Notes: generated from the letters alone by a model not told the origin. 17,263 nucleotides of DNA from Eubacterium sp. (GCA_003486385.1 DNFT01000002.1:1-17263), one strand, 5' to 3'; shown: positions 7,792 to 14,978, counted from the stretch's first letter. A program made the numbers and translations.

Positions 7792-7916
7792 GCTCCTACT
7801 GCCCCCTTAAAATTATTGTCATCTGTATTCCCTGATTTTTTTAACTCTCTTCTCATTAAAATCTTGACTGCCCTGCACACAGCGATTATTACAGCTGCTA
7901 AAATTATACCCTTCAT
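7788..7916 (-). CDS. 42-residue single-pass membrane microprotein, coupled to ZIP transporter
   Basis: The frame starts at ATG 7916 behind a near-perfect ribosome binding site (AAAAGGAGGA, 5 nt spacing). It begins MKGIILAAVIIAVCRAVKIL, one hydrophobic helix with a Cys, continues with basic residues (MRRELKK) and ends in a polar tail (NTDDNNFKGAVGA). The positive-inside rule suggests the C-terminus is cytosolic. The stop TGA overlaps the start of the ZIP gene by two bases as ATGA, a classic translational coupling. Together these support a real gene that is too short for routine calling. It may be an accessory subunit or simply a coupling leader peptide. I do not recognise a named family. Confidence 0.8.
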   Translation of the reverse strand: MKGIILAAVIIAVCRAVKILMRRELKKSGNTDDNNFKGAVGA

Positions 7917-7997
7917 AACATCCTCCTTTTCCGGCACCAGCTATGCCTGCTATATTATTATATGTAAGCTTCCATTGTATGTGACATCATACACGCT

Positions 7998-8067
7998 TTT
8001 AAGTTAATGTGTTTAGGTTAATATGTTTAAGTTAACATGTTTAAGTTAATACATTTAAGTTAGCTAT
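7998..8067. repeat. Five tandem 14-bp repeats, putative metal-regulator operator array
   Basis: Five units of exactly 14 bp begin at 7998, 8012, 8026, 8040 and 8054, each with core TTTAAGTTAA (unit 2 has TTTAGGTTAA, unit 5 TTTAAGTTAG). The fifth unit runs into the palindrome at 8057-8076. The array lies in the untranslated leader of the microprotein-ZIP transcript, between start site and ribosome binding site. The half-site AGGTTA/AAGTTA resembles half of a DtxR-family box (TTAGGTTAG-C-CTAACCTAA), which fits a metal transporter, but tandem head-to-tail half-sites with a 14-bp step are not the usual form. Confidence 0.8.
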
Positions 8068-8076
8068 GCCTAACTT
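8057..8076. promoter_or_regulatory. Palindromic operator at the transcription start
   Basis: AAGTTAG-N6-CTAACTT is a perfect 7-bp inverted repeat located at about +2 to +21 of the predicted transcript. A related imperfect repeat, GTTAGT-N4-ACTGAC (8097-8082, minus strand), covers the -10 box. Both share the GTTAG core of the 14-bp array. A DtxR/MntR-like repressor is the likely binder (inference). Confidence 0.6.
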
Positions 8077-8084
8077 CTATTGTC

Positions 8085-8113
8085 AGTATAGACTAACCCA
8101 TGAAAAAAATCAA
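8085..8113 (-). promoter_or_regulatory. Sigma-A promoter of the microprotein-ZIP operon
   Basis: TTGATT (8113-8108), a 17-bp spacer and TATACT (8090-8085) give a start near 8078. The leader is about 160 nt and carries the tandem repeats. Upstream of the -35 lie two 14-bp copies of an AT-rich unit (8128-8155), which may act as an UP-like element. Confidence 0.75.
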
Positions 8114-8127
8114 GAGTGTATGTTATT

Positions 8128-8155
8128 GTTTCATATAAATCGTTTCATATAAATA
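8128..8155. repeat. Two tandem 14-bp AT-rich repeats upstream of the -35 box
   Basis: GTTTCATATAAATC and GTTTCATATAAATA follow each other directly, differing only in the last base. They end about 15 bp upstream of the ZIP-operon -35 box. The period equals that of the downstream array although the unit sequence differs. Confidence 0.65.
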
Positions 8156-8288
8156 TGACTTTCACACACACATTTTCAATATGTGGTACGTTATATACTT
8201 TGGATACGTGCATATCTAAAGGTAATTCTCTAAAGCTGTATTCAGATATCCACCTTTGTAACCGGAAATGAGCATGCTTATTCATGAA
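8156..8288. other. Stretch with no recognised feature
   Basis: This AT-rich stretch between the ZIP control region and the 82-bp repeat shows no ribosome binding site with a credible gene, no strong hairpin and no tRNA-like fold. An open frame reading leftward across it starts inside the repeat and looks accidental. Confidence 0.4.
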
Positions 8289-8370
8289 TTTTATCTTCCT
8301 GCATACTACAAGCATCGCTTGCGGTACTGCCACCAATAAGTAGTTTGAAAACTTTATTTTCAAGCTTACC
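8289..8370. repeat. 82-bp dispersed repeat, copy 1
   Basis: This segment matches 13881-13962 over 82 bp with 7 substitutions and no gaps. It contains two inverted repeats: a GC-richer one around GCATACTACAAGC/GCTTGCGGTAC and an AT-rich one, AGTTTGAAAA (8342-8351) with TTTTCAAGCT. Its left end on the minus strand reads GCAGGAAGAT, a ribosome-binding-like sequence. It lies 16 bp from the helicase terminator. Confidence 0.85.
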
Positions 8371-8380
8371 GCCTGAAGCC

Positions 8381-8469
8381 AAAAAAATCCCCACCTGATG
8401 ATTATACTCGCTCCATGAAGTCAGACATAAAATCTGACAACCAGATACCGGTATAAATCAGGTGGGGAT
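8381..8469 (-). terminator. Long branched intrinsic terminator of the helicase gene
   Basis: A perfect 13-bp stem pairs ATCCCCACCTGAT (8469-8457, minus strand) with ATCAGGTGGGGAT (8399-8387), followed by six T (8386-8381). The 57-nt apical region carries its own palindromes, ATACCGGTAT (8445-8454) and GTCAGA/TCTGAC (8420-8438), so the fold is branched. It lies about 70 bp past the helicase stop. The small hairpin CCTCA/TGAGG (8477-8492) lies just before it. It could alternatively be a small palindromic mobile element doing terminator duty. Confidence 0.75.
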
Positions 8470-8537
8470 AATATTTCCTCAGACCATTGAGGACACTAAC
8501 CAAAGTCAAAAACTATCTCACCAATGGCAATGATGCA

Positions 8538-10322
8538 TCAATCTTTCTTCTTATTCTTCTGCTTCTCGCGCTTCTCTCTTAAGCGGCGCTCAACTCCGAA
8601 ATCAACTCTTCCCTTCTCATTTCTTGCGTTGCCGTCGCGTCCGATACGCTCCTTCCTGCGGCGCTCTTCTTTTGAAGACTTCTCGCCTTTTTCACGGCGC
8701 TCGTCCCTGCCGGATTTCTCACCCTTCTCATGATGGTCATCCCTTCTGGATTTCCCACCCATTTCGCTGTAGCTGTCTTTTTCCTGCTTTCCGCCCTTAC
8801 GCCTGCGCTCGTTCCTGTCGCTATCATCTCCGCGACGGTCATCGCGTCCGCCTCTGCGCTCGTCCTTATCTCCTCTTCGGCCACGTACGCCCTTGCGTCC
8901 ATTCTCGTCCTCAAAATGACGCGCACGTCTTGGCTTATACACCTCAACAGGAATATCTTCAAGCTCTTCTCCCATGTGCAGCTTAAGGAATGCGGCTGCA
9001 AGCTCCATGGCTGTAACGTCATCGTCATTCATCTTATCGGCGATAATCTTGGTCATCTTGGTCAAATCCTTCTCGTTTCTGACCTCCATAACCTTTGACA
9101 AAATCTTCTGCGCCTTGACAGCAGTGATATCTGCTGCCGAAGGTATTGTGCGCGCCTTAATCTTGGTGTGGCACACATTCTCGATTTCCCTTATCTTGTA
9201 TATCTCCCTTCCGACAACAAGTGTGAAGGAACGTCCTGTTCTTCCAGCTCTTCCGGTACGTCCTATTCTGTGGACATAATACTCGATATCCTGCGGAACG
9301 TCGTAGTTGAATACCGCCTCAACGTCATCCACATCAATTCCTCTTGCCGCAACGTCCGTTGCAATAAGAATCTCGACTGTGCCGTTTCTGAAACCGTTCA
9401 TAACCTTGTCACGCTGGAACTGCGACATATCTCCGTGAAGTCCCTCAGCAAAGTATCCTCTGCCCTTTAACTCCTCAGTGAGGTCGTCTACCATCTTCTT
9501 AGTGTTGCAGAAGATGAGTGAGCGCTTAGGATTATAGTAATCTAAAAGTCTCGCCGTCACCTCAGCCTTGTTCTGCCGCTGAACCTCATAGTAATACTGC
9601 TTTACAAGCGGTATTGTAACCTCCTTTGCTGCAACCTTCACATGCACTGCATCCTTCTGGTAGGTGTGTGTGATGTCAAGGATAGGCTTAGGCATTGTAG
9701 CTGAGAACAATGCTGTCTGGTGATCCTCAGGAATCTCTTTAAGAATAGTCTCAATATCCTCACGGAAGCCCATGTTAAGCATCTCATCCGCCTCATCAAG
9801 CACGATAGCCTTGATGTTCTCAAGACGCAGTGTATGTCTTCTCATGTGGTCCATGACACGTCCCGGAGTTCCGACAATAATCGAGACATTACCCTTGAGT
9901 GAGCGTATCTGCTTGGATATATCCTGTCCTCCATATATAGGAAGAATCTTAATTCCATGCATGAACTTTGCAAACTTGCGAAGCTCCTCTGCTGCCTGAA
10001 TTGCAAGCTCTCTCGTAGGACAGAGTATGATACACTGCACACCCTCAACCTCAGGGTCAATTCTCTGTATCATCGGTATTCCGAATGCTGCAGTCTTTCC
10101 TGTTCCCGTCTGTGCCTGACCGAGCACGTCACGTCCCTCAAGAAGTGCCGGAATCGCCTGCTGCTGTATCGGTGTCATCACCTCGAAGCCCATCTCCTGA
10201 ACTGCGCGTATTATTCGCTCATCGATAGGTGCGTCCTCATACCTTACCGCATTGACTGCGCTCTCTGCATTCTTCATCTCCTCTGCTGTGTTTGTCATGT
10301 TTTCTGTTTTGCTGTTTTCCAT
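8538..10322 (-). CDS. DEAD-box ATP-dependent RNA helicase (CshA/DeaD type)
   Basis: This 594-residue cytoplasmic helicase unwinds short RNA duplexes in ribosome assembly, mRNA decay or cold adaptation. The core has the Q motif (PIQQQAIP, 51-58), motif I AQTGTGKT (70-77), PTREL (102-106), TPGR (152-155), DEAD (176-179), SAT (207-209), ATDVAARGID (321-330) and HRIGRTGR (351-358). From about residue 463 a 130-residue tail is almost all Arg, Lys, Asp, Glu and Gly, with loosely repeated EKGEKS-RDERR units. This is a disordered RNA-binding tail rather than the RRM of DbpA. ATG at 10322 lacks a strong ribosome binding site; ATG at 10298 and 10277 are alternatives. It starts 29 nt after the diguanylate cyclase gene and has its own likely promoter overlapping that gene's end. 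Confidence 0.96.
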   Translation of the reverse strand: MENSKTENMTNTAEEMKNAESAVNAVRYEDAPIDERIIRAVQEMGFEVMTPIQQQAIPALLEGRDVLGQAQTGTGKTAAFGIPMIQRIDPEVEGVQCIILCPTRELAIQAAEELRKFAKFMHGIKILPIYGGQDISKQIRSLKGNVSIIVGTPGRVMDHMRRHTLRLENIKAIVLDEADEMLNMGFREDIETILKEIPEDHQTALFSATMPKPILDITHTYQKDAVHVKVAAKEVTIPLVKQYYYEVQRQNKAEVTARLLDYYNPKRSLIFCNTKKMVDDLTEELKGRGYFAEGLHGDMSQFQRDKVMNGFRNGTVEILIATDVAARGIDVDDVEAVFNYDVPQDIEYYVHRIGRTGRAGRTGRSFTLVVGREIYKIREIENVCHTKIKARTIPSAADITAVKAQKILSKVMEVRNEKDLTKMTKIIADKMNDDDVTAMELAAAFLKLHMGEELEDIPVEVYKPRRARHFEDENGRKGVRGRRGDKDERRGGRDDRRGDDSDRNERRRKGGKQEKDSYSEMGGKSRRDDHHEKGEKSGRDERREKGEKSSKEERRRKERIGRDGNARNEKGRVDFGVERRLREKREKQKNKKKD

Positions 10323-10343
10323 TAAAATAATTACTCTCTGCTT

Positions 10344-10371
10344 TCTATATATTAATATTTTCTTCTGTCAA
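10344..10371 (-). promoter_or_regulatory. Probable helicase promoter overlapping the upstream stop codon
   Basis: TTGACA (10371-10366), a 16-bp spacer and TATAGA (10349-10344) form a near-consensus promoter. The -35 box lies in the last codons of the GGDEF gene. The leader before the helicase ATG would be only about 15 nt. Confidence 0.6.
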
Positions 10372-11740
10372 TTCCTGTTCTCTTATAAAAATCAGCCTTA
10401 TCCCGATACATCAGTTTCTCCGCCTCCGTCAAAAGCGCGTCCTGGTTTCTTGGTGCCTTGTCAGTCCACACCTCACCCACAGCCATGTTGACACCGTGTG
10501 CCTTCATGTCCTCCTTCAAAAGACGTACATGCTCGCTAAGCTCCTCCCTGGTCACACCGTTGGCAGCCGCTAAGAATTCATCTCCGCCTATCCTGAACAG
10601 CCCATAACCATCAAACACTCTTCTGAGACTTTCACAGGCATCCTTAAGCAGCCTGTCACCCATCTCATGTCCCTGGGTATCATTAACCTTCTTAAGCCCG
10701 GTCACATCGCAATAGACAATGCCCATACTTCTGTTCACATCCACCTTGCTCATATATTCATTGAGCGCGTATCTGTTTCCAAGCCCGGTAAGCTGGTCGT
10801 TGTAGCTCATAATCTCGAGCTCCTTCATAAGATTTCTTCTCCTTATGCATGAGATTATGAAGTGACCAAGTATGTGCAAAATATTAGAAGCATACCTGAG
10901 TGTCTCGACCGGCGGATTATCAACACCATAGAAGCCTATAGCCTGTTTATTGTCATAAAGCGGAACAACAACAAGCGAATGTATATCCTGCCTCCTGAGG
11001 TTCTCATACTGAAGCGGGTCACTCTCCTTGATATCCTCCAGATCTGCAATCATTATATACCTGTTCTCAGCAAAATTTCTGTACCATTCAGCACACACAT
11101 CCGCCTGAACATTCTGCAGTGTGTGCTTCTGCGGCTCCACACCGACCGCCGTCCATTCGTAGGTATTGTCATCCCCTCCAAGCTCATTCTGCTCAAATAT
11201 ATATGTCCTCTCTCCCTTGAGTGCCTTACCTATATATTCAAGCACAATCTGTAATGACATATCCGGTGTCGGCGCCTGAAGTGCACTTCTTAGTGCCTCG
11301 TTTGAGATTGCCTCGATGTTCTCATAGCGGCTCGCATCCTCGCACTCATGGTCATGCCCCACTGCGTCAGCATCAATCGCAAGCTCCACCCTGTATCTTC
11401 TGCCGCCATCGGTTACAAGTGTATCCTTTATCGCAAAATCCTTGTCAAGCAGAAGATTGTAATGCCTCCATTCAATAAACTCTCCTTCACAAAGCTGTTT
11501 ATTGTTGCAGACGGCACAAGGTGCTGAGCAATGCTGCAGCACCTCATAACATTTCTTTCCAGCTATCTCATCTAACGAATGAATGCCGTACATCCTGAGT
11601 GCCTTTTTATTCATATATACCAGTTCATCCGTATCTATGTCCGAAGCATACACACATTCGTTCATATTTTCAAAAAATTCCCAAATTTTCATGGCATACA
11701 CCTTTTTTCCGGACAAAGCAATATTTTCCAATATCTTCAT
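10352..11740 (-). CDS. PAS-GAF-GGDEF diguanylate cyclase with Cys-rich PAS domain
   Basis: This 462-residue soluble protein has an N-terminal PAS-like domain (about 18-130), a GAF-like domain (about 145-300) and a GGDEF domain (about 305-460). The GGDEF motif is intact (IGGDEF, 384-389), with the metal and substrate residues in DVTGLKKVNDTQGHEMGD. It should make c-di-GMP from two GTP. The RxxD inhibitory site is not at its usual position, so product inhibition through that site is unlikely. The PAS domain has Cys at 64, 71, 75, 78 and 84, a spacing that suggests redox, metal or cofactor sensing. ATG at 11740 has AAAGGA 6 nt upstream; ATG at 11692 (residue 17), behind AAGGTG, is an alternative at the PAS boundary. 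Confidence 0.94.
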   Translation of the reverse strand: MKILENIALSGKKVYAMKIWEFFENMNECVYASDIDTDELVYMNKKALRMYGIHSLDEIAGKKCYEVLQHCSAPCAVCNNKQLCEGEFIEWRHYNLLLDKDFAIKDTLVTDGGRRYRVELAIDADAVGHDHECEDASRYENIEAISNEALRSALQAPTPDMSLQIVLEYIGKALKGERTYIFEQNELGGDDNTYEWTAVGVEPQKHTLQNVQADVCAEWYRNFAENRYIMIADLEDIKESDPLQYENLRRQDIHSLVVVPLYDNKQAIGFYGVDNPPVETLRYASNILHILGHFIISCIRRRNLMKELEIMSYNDQLTGLGNRYALNEYMSKVDVNRSMGIVYCDVTGLKKVNDTQGHEMGDRLLKDACESLRRVFDGYGLFRIGGDEFLAAANGVTREELSEHVRLLKEDMKAHGVNMAVGEVWTDKAPRNQDALLTEAEKLMYRDKADFYKRTGIDRRKY

Positions 11741-11784
11741 CCACAGTCCTTTTTTCGTAACAGTATATTGACAAATACATGTCT

Positions 11785-11813
11785 ATTATACCTACTTGCA
11801 TGCCAAAATTCAA
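11785..11813 (-). promoter_or_regulatory. Sigma-A promoter of the diguanylate cyclase gene
   Basis: TTGAAT (11813-11808), a 17-bp spacer and a perfect TATAAT (11790-11785) place the start near 11778, with a leader of about 38 nt. It begins 11 bp after the permease stop, and no terminator separates the two units. Confidence 0.82.
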
Positions 11814-11824
11814 GAAACTTTTGA

Positions 11825-13879
11825 CTATTCATTTACAATATTATAATACGATTTTGATGTAATTCTGTACACAATAACATAAAATACCGCAAACACAAGC
11901 GCACATACAACATTTACCAGTGCAAAAAAGCCCTTATCGCTAAATCCGAAACACAGCAGAAGCTTACTCACAATCGGGAAAGCGAACGCAAGATGTACAC
12001 ATGCCATTATAATAGGCAGAAAAAATACCGTGAGCATCTGGGAATTGATACTGGACTTAATATCTTTTTGGTTCATGCCAAGCTTTTTCATAATCTCGAA
12101 GCGCCCGCCGTCCTCATAGCCTTCAGTAACCTGCTTATAATATATGATAAGCACCGTGGCAAGCACAAATATTATTCCAAGGAAAATCGCAAGGAACAGG
12201 AGTGCACCGAACATTGTGTAGAAATTGTCTCTCTCAGCCTCCCTGCCCTCAACATTCACATGGGTAATCCCGGCAAGGTACGCCTCATTTTCCTTATATT
12301 CCCGGTTGAACATGCTGTTAAGCTCATTCGCAGCAACGATTTTTCCTGCCTCACTGCCTGTCATGTCAAAATTATAGAACCATGATATTATCACTCCACT
12401 GCTGCCCGGCGTATTGATTATAGGAAGCACTATATCCTTTGGGTTGTTCACAATAATATACATTCCCGGAAGCACATTGTATGCTTCCGTTCCATTGGCT
12501 ATGAACCTTCCGATGATATTTTTTACCTTGTATTGCGGTCCATCGTCCCCTAGAACCAGCTCATCAGGTGAGACATTCTTAGAGCTTCCCATTCCCTTCG
12601 TGAAGCATACAAGCGCCTCATCATCATCGAGCTCCACATTCTCATCCATCAGGCGGTTGTAATCATCCAATGAGATTGCAAACATCTGATATATGGTCGG
12701 CGACAGTCCGGCACTGTAGTAATCTGTGGTCTCATAATCTGTGTAATTAATTTTTCCGTTCGCATAGGCACATGAAAATATAGCCGCCGTATAATCGGTT
12801 AAATCCACAATCTCCTCACCCGCAGCTCCCACACAGCTCTTTACGGATTCCTTCATATCCCCCATATAATTTTCCATATCCGAATAGCTGTTAAAAACTG
12901 TCGTGAGATTGATATCCCTCGGATACCTGTTTCTCACAACACTCTCCTCACCGGCATAAAGACATACCGTTGCCGATAACATTACAAGCACCATCGTGCA
13001 AAGCACACATATTGAGGCAAGACCTGCGCCGTTTCTCTTCATTCGATATAGCATCGATGACACCGACACAAAATGATTGGTCTTGTAGTAATAGCGCTTG
13101 TTCTTCTGCAGCAGACGGCACATTGTCACCGAGCCTGCTATAAACAGCAGATATGTGGCTATTATTACCATTATAACTGCCACAAAAAACATACTTAGAG
13201 CGCTCAGCGGGTCCTCTATCGTCACGGCAATGTAGTACGCTCCTGCGAGGATAACTACACCGCACAGTGCAATGAACCAGTTCGCTTTAGGAGGCTTCTC
13301 TCCCCTGTTCTCGCTCCTTAGCAGGTCAACCGGCTTTGACATTCTGACCTGTCTCACCATGTTGACAAAAAGAAGTACATATATTACGCCAAAAACCTTC
13401 AATGTCATAAACAGCGCTTCCGTGTTCACTGTTATATTATAATTATTCTCCCCCTTGATTGCATACATCATGGCAAGCTCGCCAAGCTTCGCAAACACTA
13501 TGCCGAACATAAGTCCTGCAGTGAGCGATATGAACGCAATCTGAACGCTCTCCCAGAATAAAATTCTCGCCAGATTGCCCTTTCCCATACCGAGCACATT
13601 ATACAGACCGAATTCCTTTTTCCTTCTCTTCATCAGAAATGAGTTCGTGTAAAAAAGGAACAGCACCGCAAAAATTATTATCACATAAGTTCCCATTCCA
13701 AGCATTTCCGCCATAAACGAACCACCTCTGATTGTTTTTAGCAGCGGATCTCCGGCTAAAAATGCAATTATATAGAACATCATCACCATTCCGGTACATG
13801 TCAGTATGTACGGAAGGTAGAATCTCCTATTTTTTCTTATACTGTCCCACGCAAGATGCGGGTAAAAACCTATTCCCAT
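11825..13879 (-). CDS. Bce-type ABC transporter permease (FtsX-like, antimicrobial peptide resistance)
   Basis: This 684-residue membrane protein has ten predicted helices. Helix 1 (about 22-42) is followed by three in 60-175, further pairs near 200-255 and 287-308, a large extracytoplasmic domain of about 245 residues (310-555), and three C-terminal helices. This is the BceB architecture, in which the large domain binds peptide antibiotic-lipid II cycle intermediates and also activates the partner kinase. Coupling-helix-like segments are KEFGLYNVLGMGKGNL (88-103) and FEIMKKLGMNQKDI. ATG at 13879 has AGGAGG 7 nt upstream, and that site lies inside a dispersed repeat. The gene is 142 bp downstream of its ATPase partner, unusually far for this gene pair. 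Confidence 0.93.
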   Translation of the reverse strand: MGIGFYPHLAWDSIRKNRRFYLPYILTCTGMVMMFYIIAFLAGDPLLKTIRGGSFMAEMLGMGTYVIIIFAVLFLFYTNSFLMKRRKKEFGLYNVLGMGKGNLARILFWESVQIAFISLTAGLMFGIVFAKLGELAMMYAIKGENNYNITVNTEALFMTLKVFGVIYVLLFVNMVRQVRMSKPVDLLRSENRGEKPPKANWFIALCGVVILAGAYYIAVTIEDPLSALSMFFVAVIMVIIATYLLFIAGSVTMCRLLQKNKRYYYKTNHFVSVSSMLYRMKRNGAGLASICVLCTMVLVMLSATVCLYAGEESVVRNRYPRDINLTTVFNSYSDMENYMGDMKESVKSCVGAAGEEIVDLTDYTAAIFSCAYANGKINYTDYETTDYYSAGLSPTIYQMFAISLDDYNRLMDENVELDDDEALVCFTKGMGSSKNVSPDELVLGDDGPQYKVKNIIGRFIANGTEAYNVLPGMYIIVNNPKDIVLPIINTPGSSGVIISWFYNFDMTGSEAGKIVAANELNSMFNREYKENEAYLAGITHVNVEGREAERDNFYTMFGALLFLAIFLGIIFVLATVLIIYYKQVTEGYEDGGRFEIMKKLGMNQKDIKSSINSQMLTVFFLPIIMACVHLAFAFPIVSKLLLCFGFSDKGFFALVNVVCALVFAVFYVIVYRITSKSYYNIVNE

Positions 13880-13880
13880 T

Positions 13881-13962
13881 TTTTATCCTCCTGCATACTG
13901 CAAGCACCGCTTGCAGTACTGCCACCAATAAGTAGTTTGAAAATTTTATTTTCAAACTTATC
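13881..13962. repeat. 82-bp dispersed repeat, copy 2, in the ATPase-permease junction
   Basis: This copy matches 8289-8370 at 75 of 82 positions. Hairpin one pairs TACTGCAAGC (13896-13905) with GCTTGCAGTA (13909-13918) perfectly. Hairpin two pairs AGTTTGAAAAT with ATTTTCAAACT (13934-13958) perfectly. Its left end on the minus strand is GCAGGAGGAT, which is the ribosome binding site of the permease gene. Confidence 0.88.
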
Positions 13963-14021
13963 CCCATTCTTTGCAAAAGTTCATTGTCTTAGCACATTTT
14001 AAAACAAAAAACTCAGTCACC

Positions 14022-14783
14022 TCAATCTTTCTTCCCCGTCGCAAGCACCGTGAGCATATCCGCTATCTTGCGGTAAAATTCGTCCCCGGTGTCATCCCCA
14101 CGGTAAATCTGGTGAAATACCTCTCCGTCCTTTATGAACAATACTCTCCCCGCATGGCTTGCCGCCTTAGCCGAATGTGTCACCATGAGAATGGTCTGCC
14201 CCTTCTCATTAATCTCCCCGAAGAGCCTTAGCAGCTCATCCGTCGACTTGGAATCCAGCGCCCCGGTAGGCTCATCTGCAAGTATCAGGCTCGGATTGAT
14301 TATCAGCGCCCTCGCCACCGCCGCCCTCTGCTTCTGACCGCCCGACACCTCATACGGATATTTTTTTAACAACGGCTCAATTCCAAGCTGCACCGCAAGC
14401 GGTATCAGTCTCCGCTTCATCTCCGCATGCTTCTCCCCCGCAAGCACCAGCGGAAGGTATATATTGTCCTCCAGCGTAAATGTGTCGAGCAGGTTGAAAT
14501 CCTGGAACACAAAGCCAAGCTTATCCCGCCTTAGCTGTGAAATCTCCTTCTCGCTCAGCTCTGACAAATCCTGACCCTCGAGTCTTATCCTCCCGCCTGT
14601 CGGCTTATCGAGTGCCGCCAGAATATTCAACAGCGTTGTTTTACCTGACCCCGACTCACCCATAACAGCCACATACTCGCCCTTCTCCACAGCAAAGGAC
14701 ACATTCCTAAGTGCCTCCACCTTATTCCCACCGAATCTTGTGGTGTATGTCTTTTTGATATTTGCTGCCTCTAATAAACTCAT
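14022..14783 (-). CDS. Bce-type ABC transporter ATP-binding protein
   Basis: From the ATG at 14783 this is a 253-residue cytoplasmic ATPase of the MacB/BceA/LolD group. It carries Walker A GESGSGKTT (42-50), Q-loop FQDF near 93-96, signature VSGGQKQR (146-153), Walker B LILADEP (167-173) and H-loop His203 in VTHS. It would power the permease encoded next. The chosen ATG follows GGAGG by 6 nt; the longer frame from TTG at 14813 has no such site. It is separated from the kinase gene by 232 bp containing a terminator, a palindromic regulator box and a promoter-like TATAAT. This fits the Bce pattern of a transporter operon induced by its adjacent two-component system. Confidence 0.95.
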   Translation of the reverse strand: MSLLEAANIKKTYTTRFGGNKVEALRNVSFAVEKGEYVAVMGESGSGKTTLLNILAALDKPTGGRIRLEGQDLSELSEKEISQLRRDKLGFVFQDFNLLDTFTLEDNIYLPLVLAGEKHAEMKRRLIPLAVQLGIEPLLKKYPYEVSGGQKQRAAVARALIINPSLILADEPTGALDSKSTDELLRLFGEINEKGQTILMVTHSAKAASHAGRVLFIKDGEVFHQIYRGDDTGDEFYRKIADMLTVLATGKKD

Positions 14784-14890
14784 ATTTTCCTCCATCCTGA
14801 CTGTCACCGGCAATTATATAGCTTCATCTTATAATGCCTTACAACAGACAATTTTCTTTCGCCCCATGAAATTTCTTTCAATGCAAAGCT

Positions 14891-14933
14891 ATTATATCTC
14901 ATTTATCTTTTTTCTCCCCACAACATTACTATA
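14891..14933 (-). promoter_or_regulatory. Candidate -10 boxes of the ABC transporter operon
   Basis: Two -10 candidates occur: TATAAT (14896-14891) and TATAGT (14933-14928). Neither has a good -35 box at 16-18 bp, as expected for an activator-dependent promoter. The regulator palindrome would be centred near -110 or -74 respectively. Confidence 0.4.
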
Positions 14934-14935
14934 AC

Positions 14936-14978
14936 AAAAAAGGAAATGCAGCTCCATCTAATCGGCTTACATTTCCTT
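14936..14978 (-). terminator. Intrinsic terminator after the histidine kinase gene
   Basis: AAGGAAATG (14978-14970) pairs with CATTTCCTT (14948-14940), with inner AGC/GCT pairing, and ends in a run of six T reaching 14936. It lies 37 bp past the kinase stop and separates the sensor genes from the transporter genes. Confidence 0.8.

Noticed and set aside
7998..8067. Tandem 14-bp repeats as a CRISPR array
   Set aside because: The units are too short, directly abutting with no spacers, and no cas gene is nearby. An operator array fits better.
7917..8078. Metal-sensing riboswitch in the ZIP leader
   Set aside because: The leader is dominated by direct repeats, and I could not recognise conserved elements of the manganese (yybP-ykoY) or NiCo riboswitches.
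8145..8363. Minus-strand open frame of 72 residues starting KIKFSNYLLVAV
   Set aside because: It begins inside the 82-bp dispersed repeat from a TTG, lacks its own ribosome binding site, and the second repeat copy changes residues freely. The part beyond the repeat has no recognisable domain.
14784..14813. N-terminal extension of the ABC ATPase from a TTG at 14813
   Set aside because: The GGAGG that serves the ATG at 14783 lies inside this extension, and ABC ATPases of this group normally start just before the first beta-strand, as the shorter form does.
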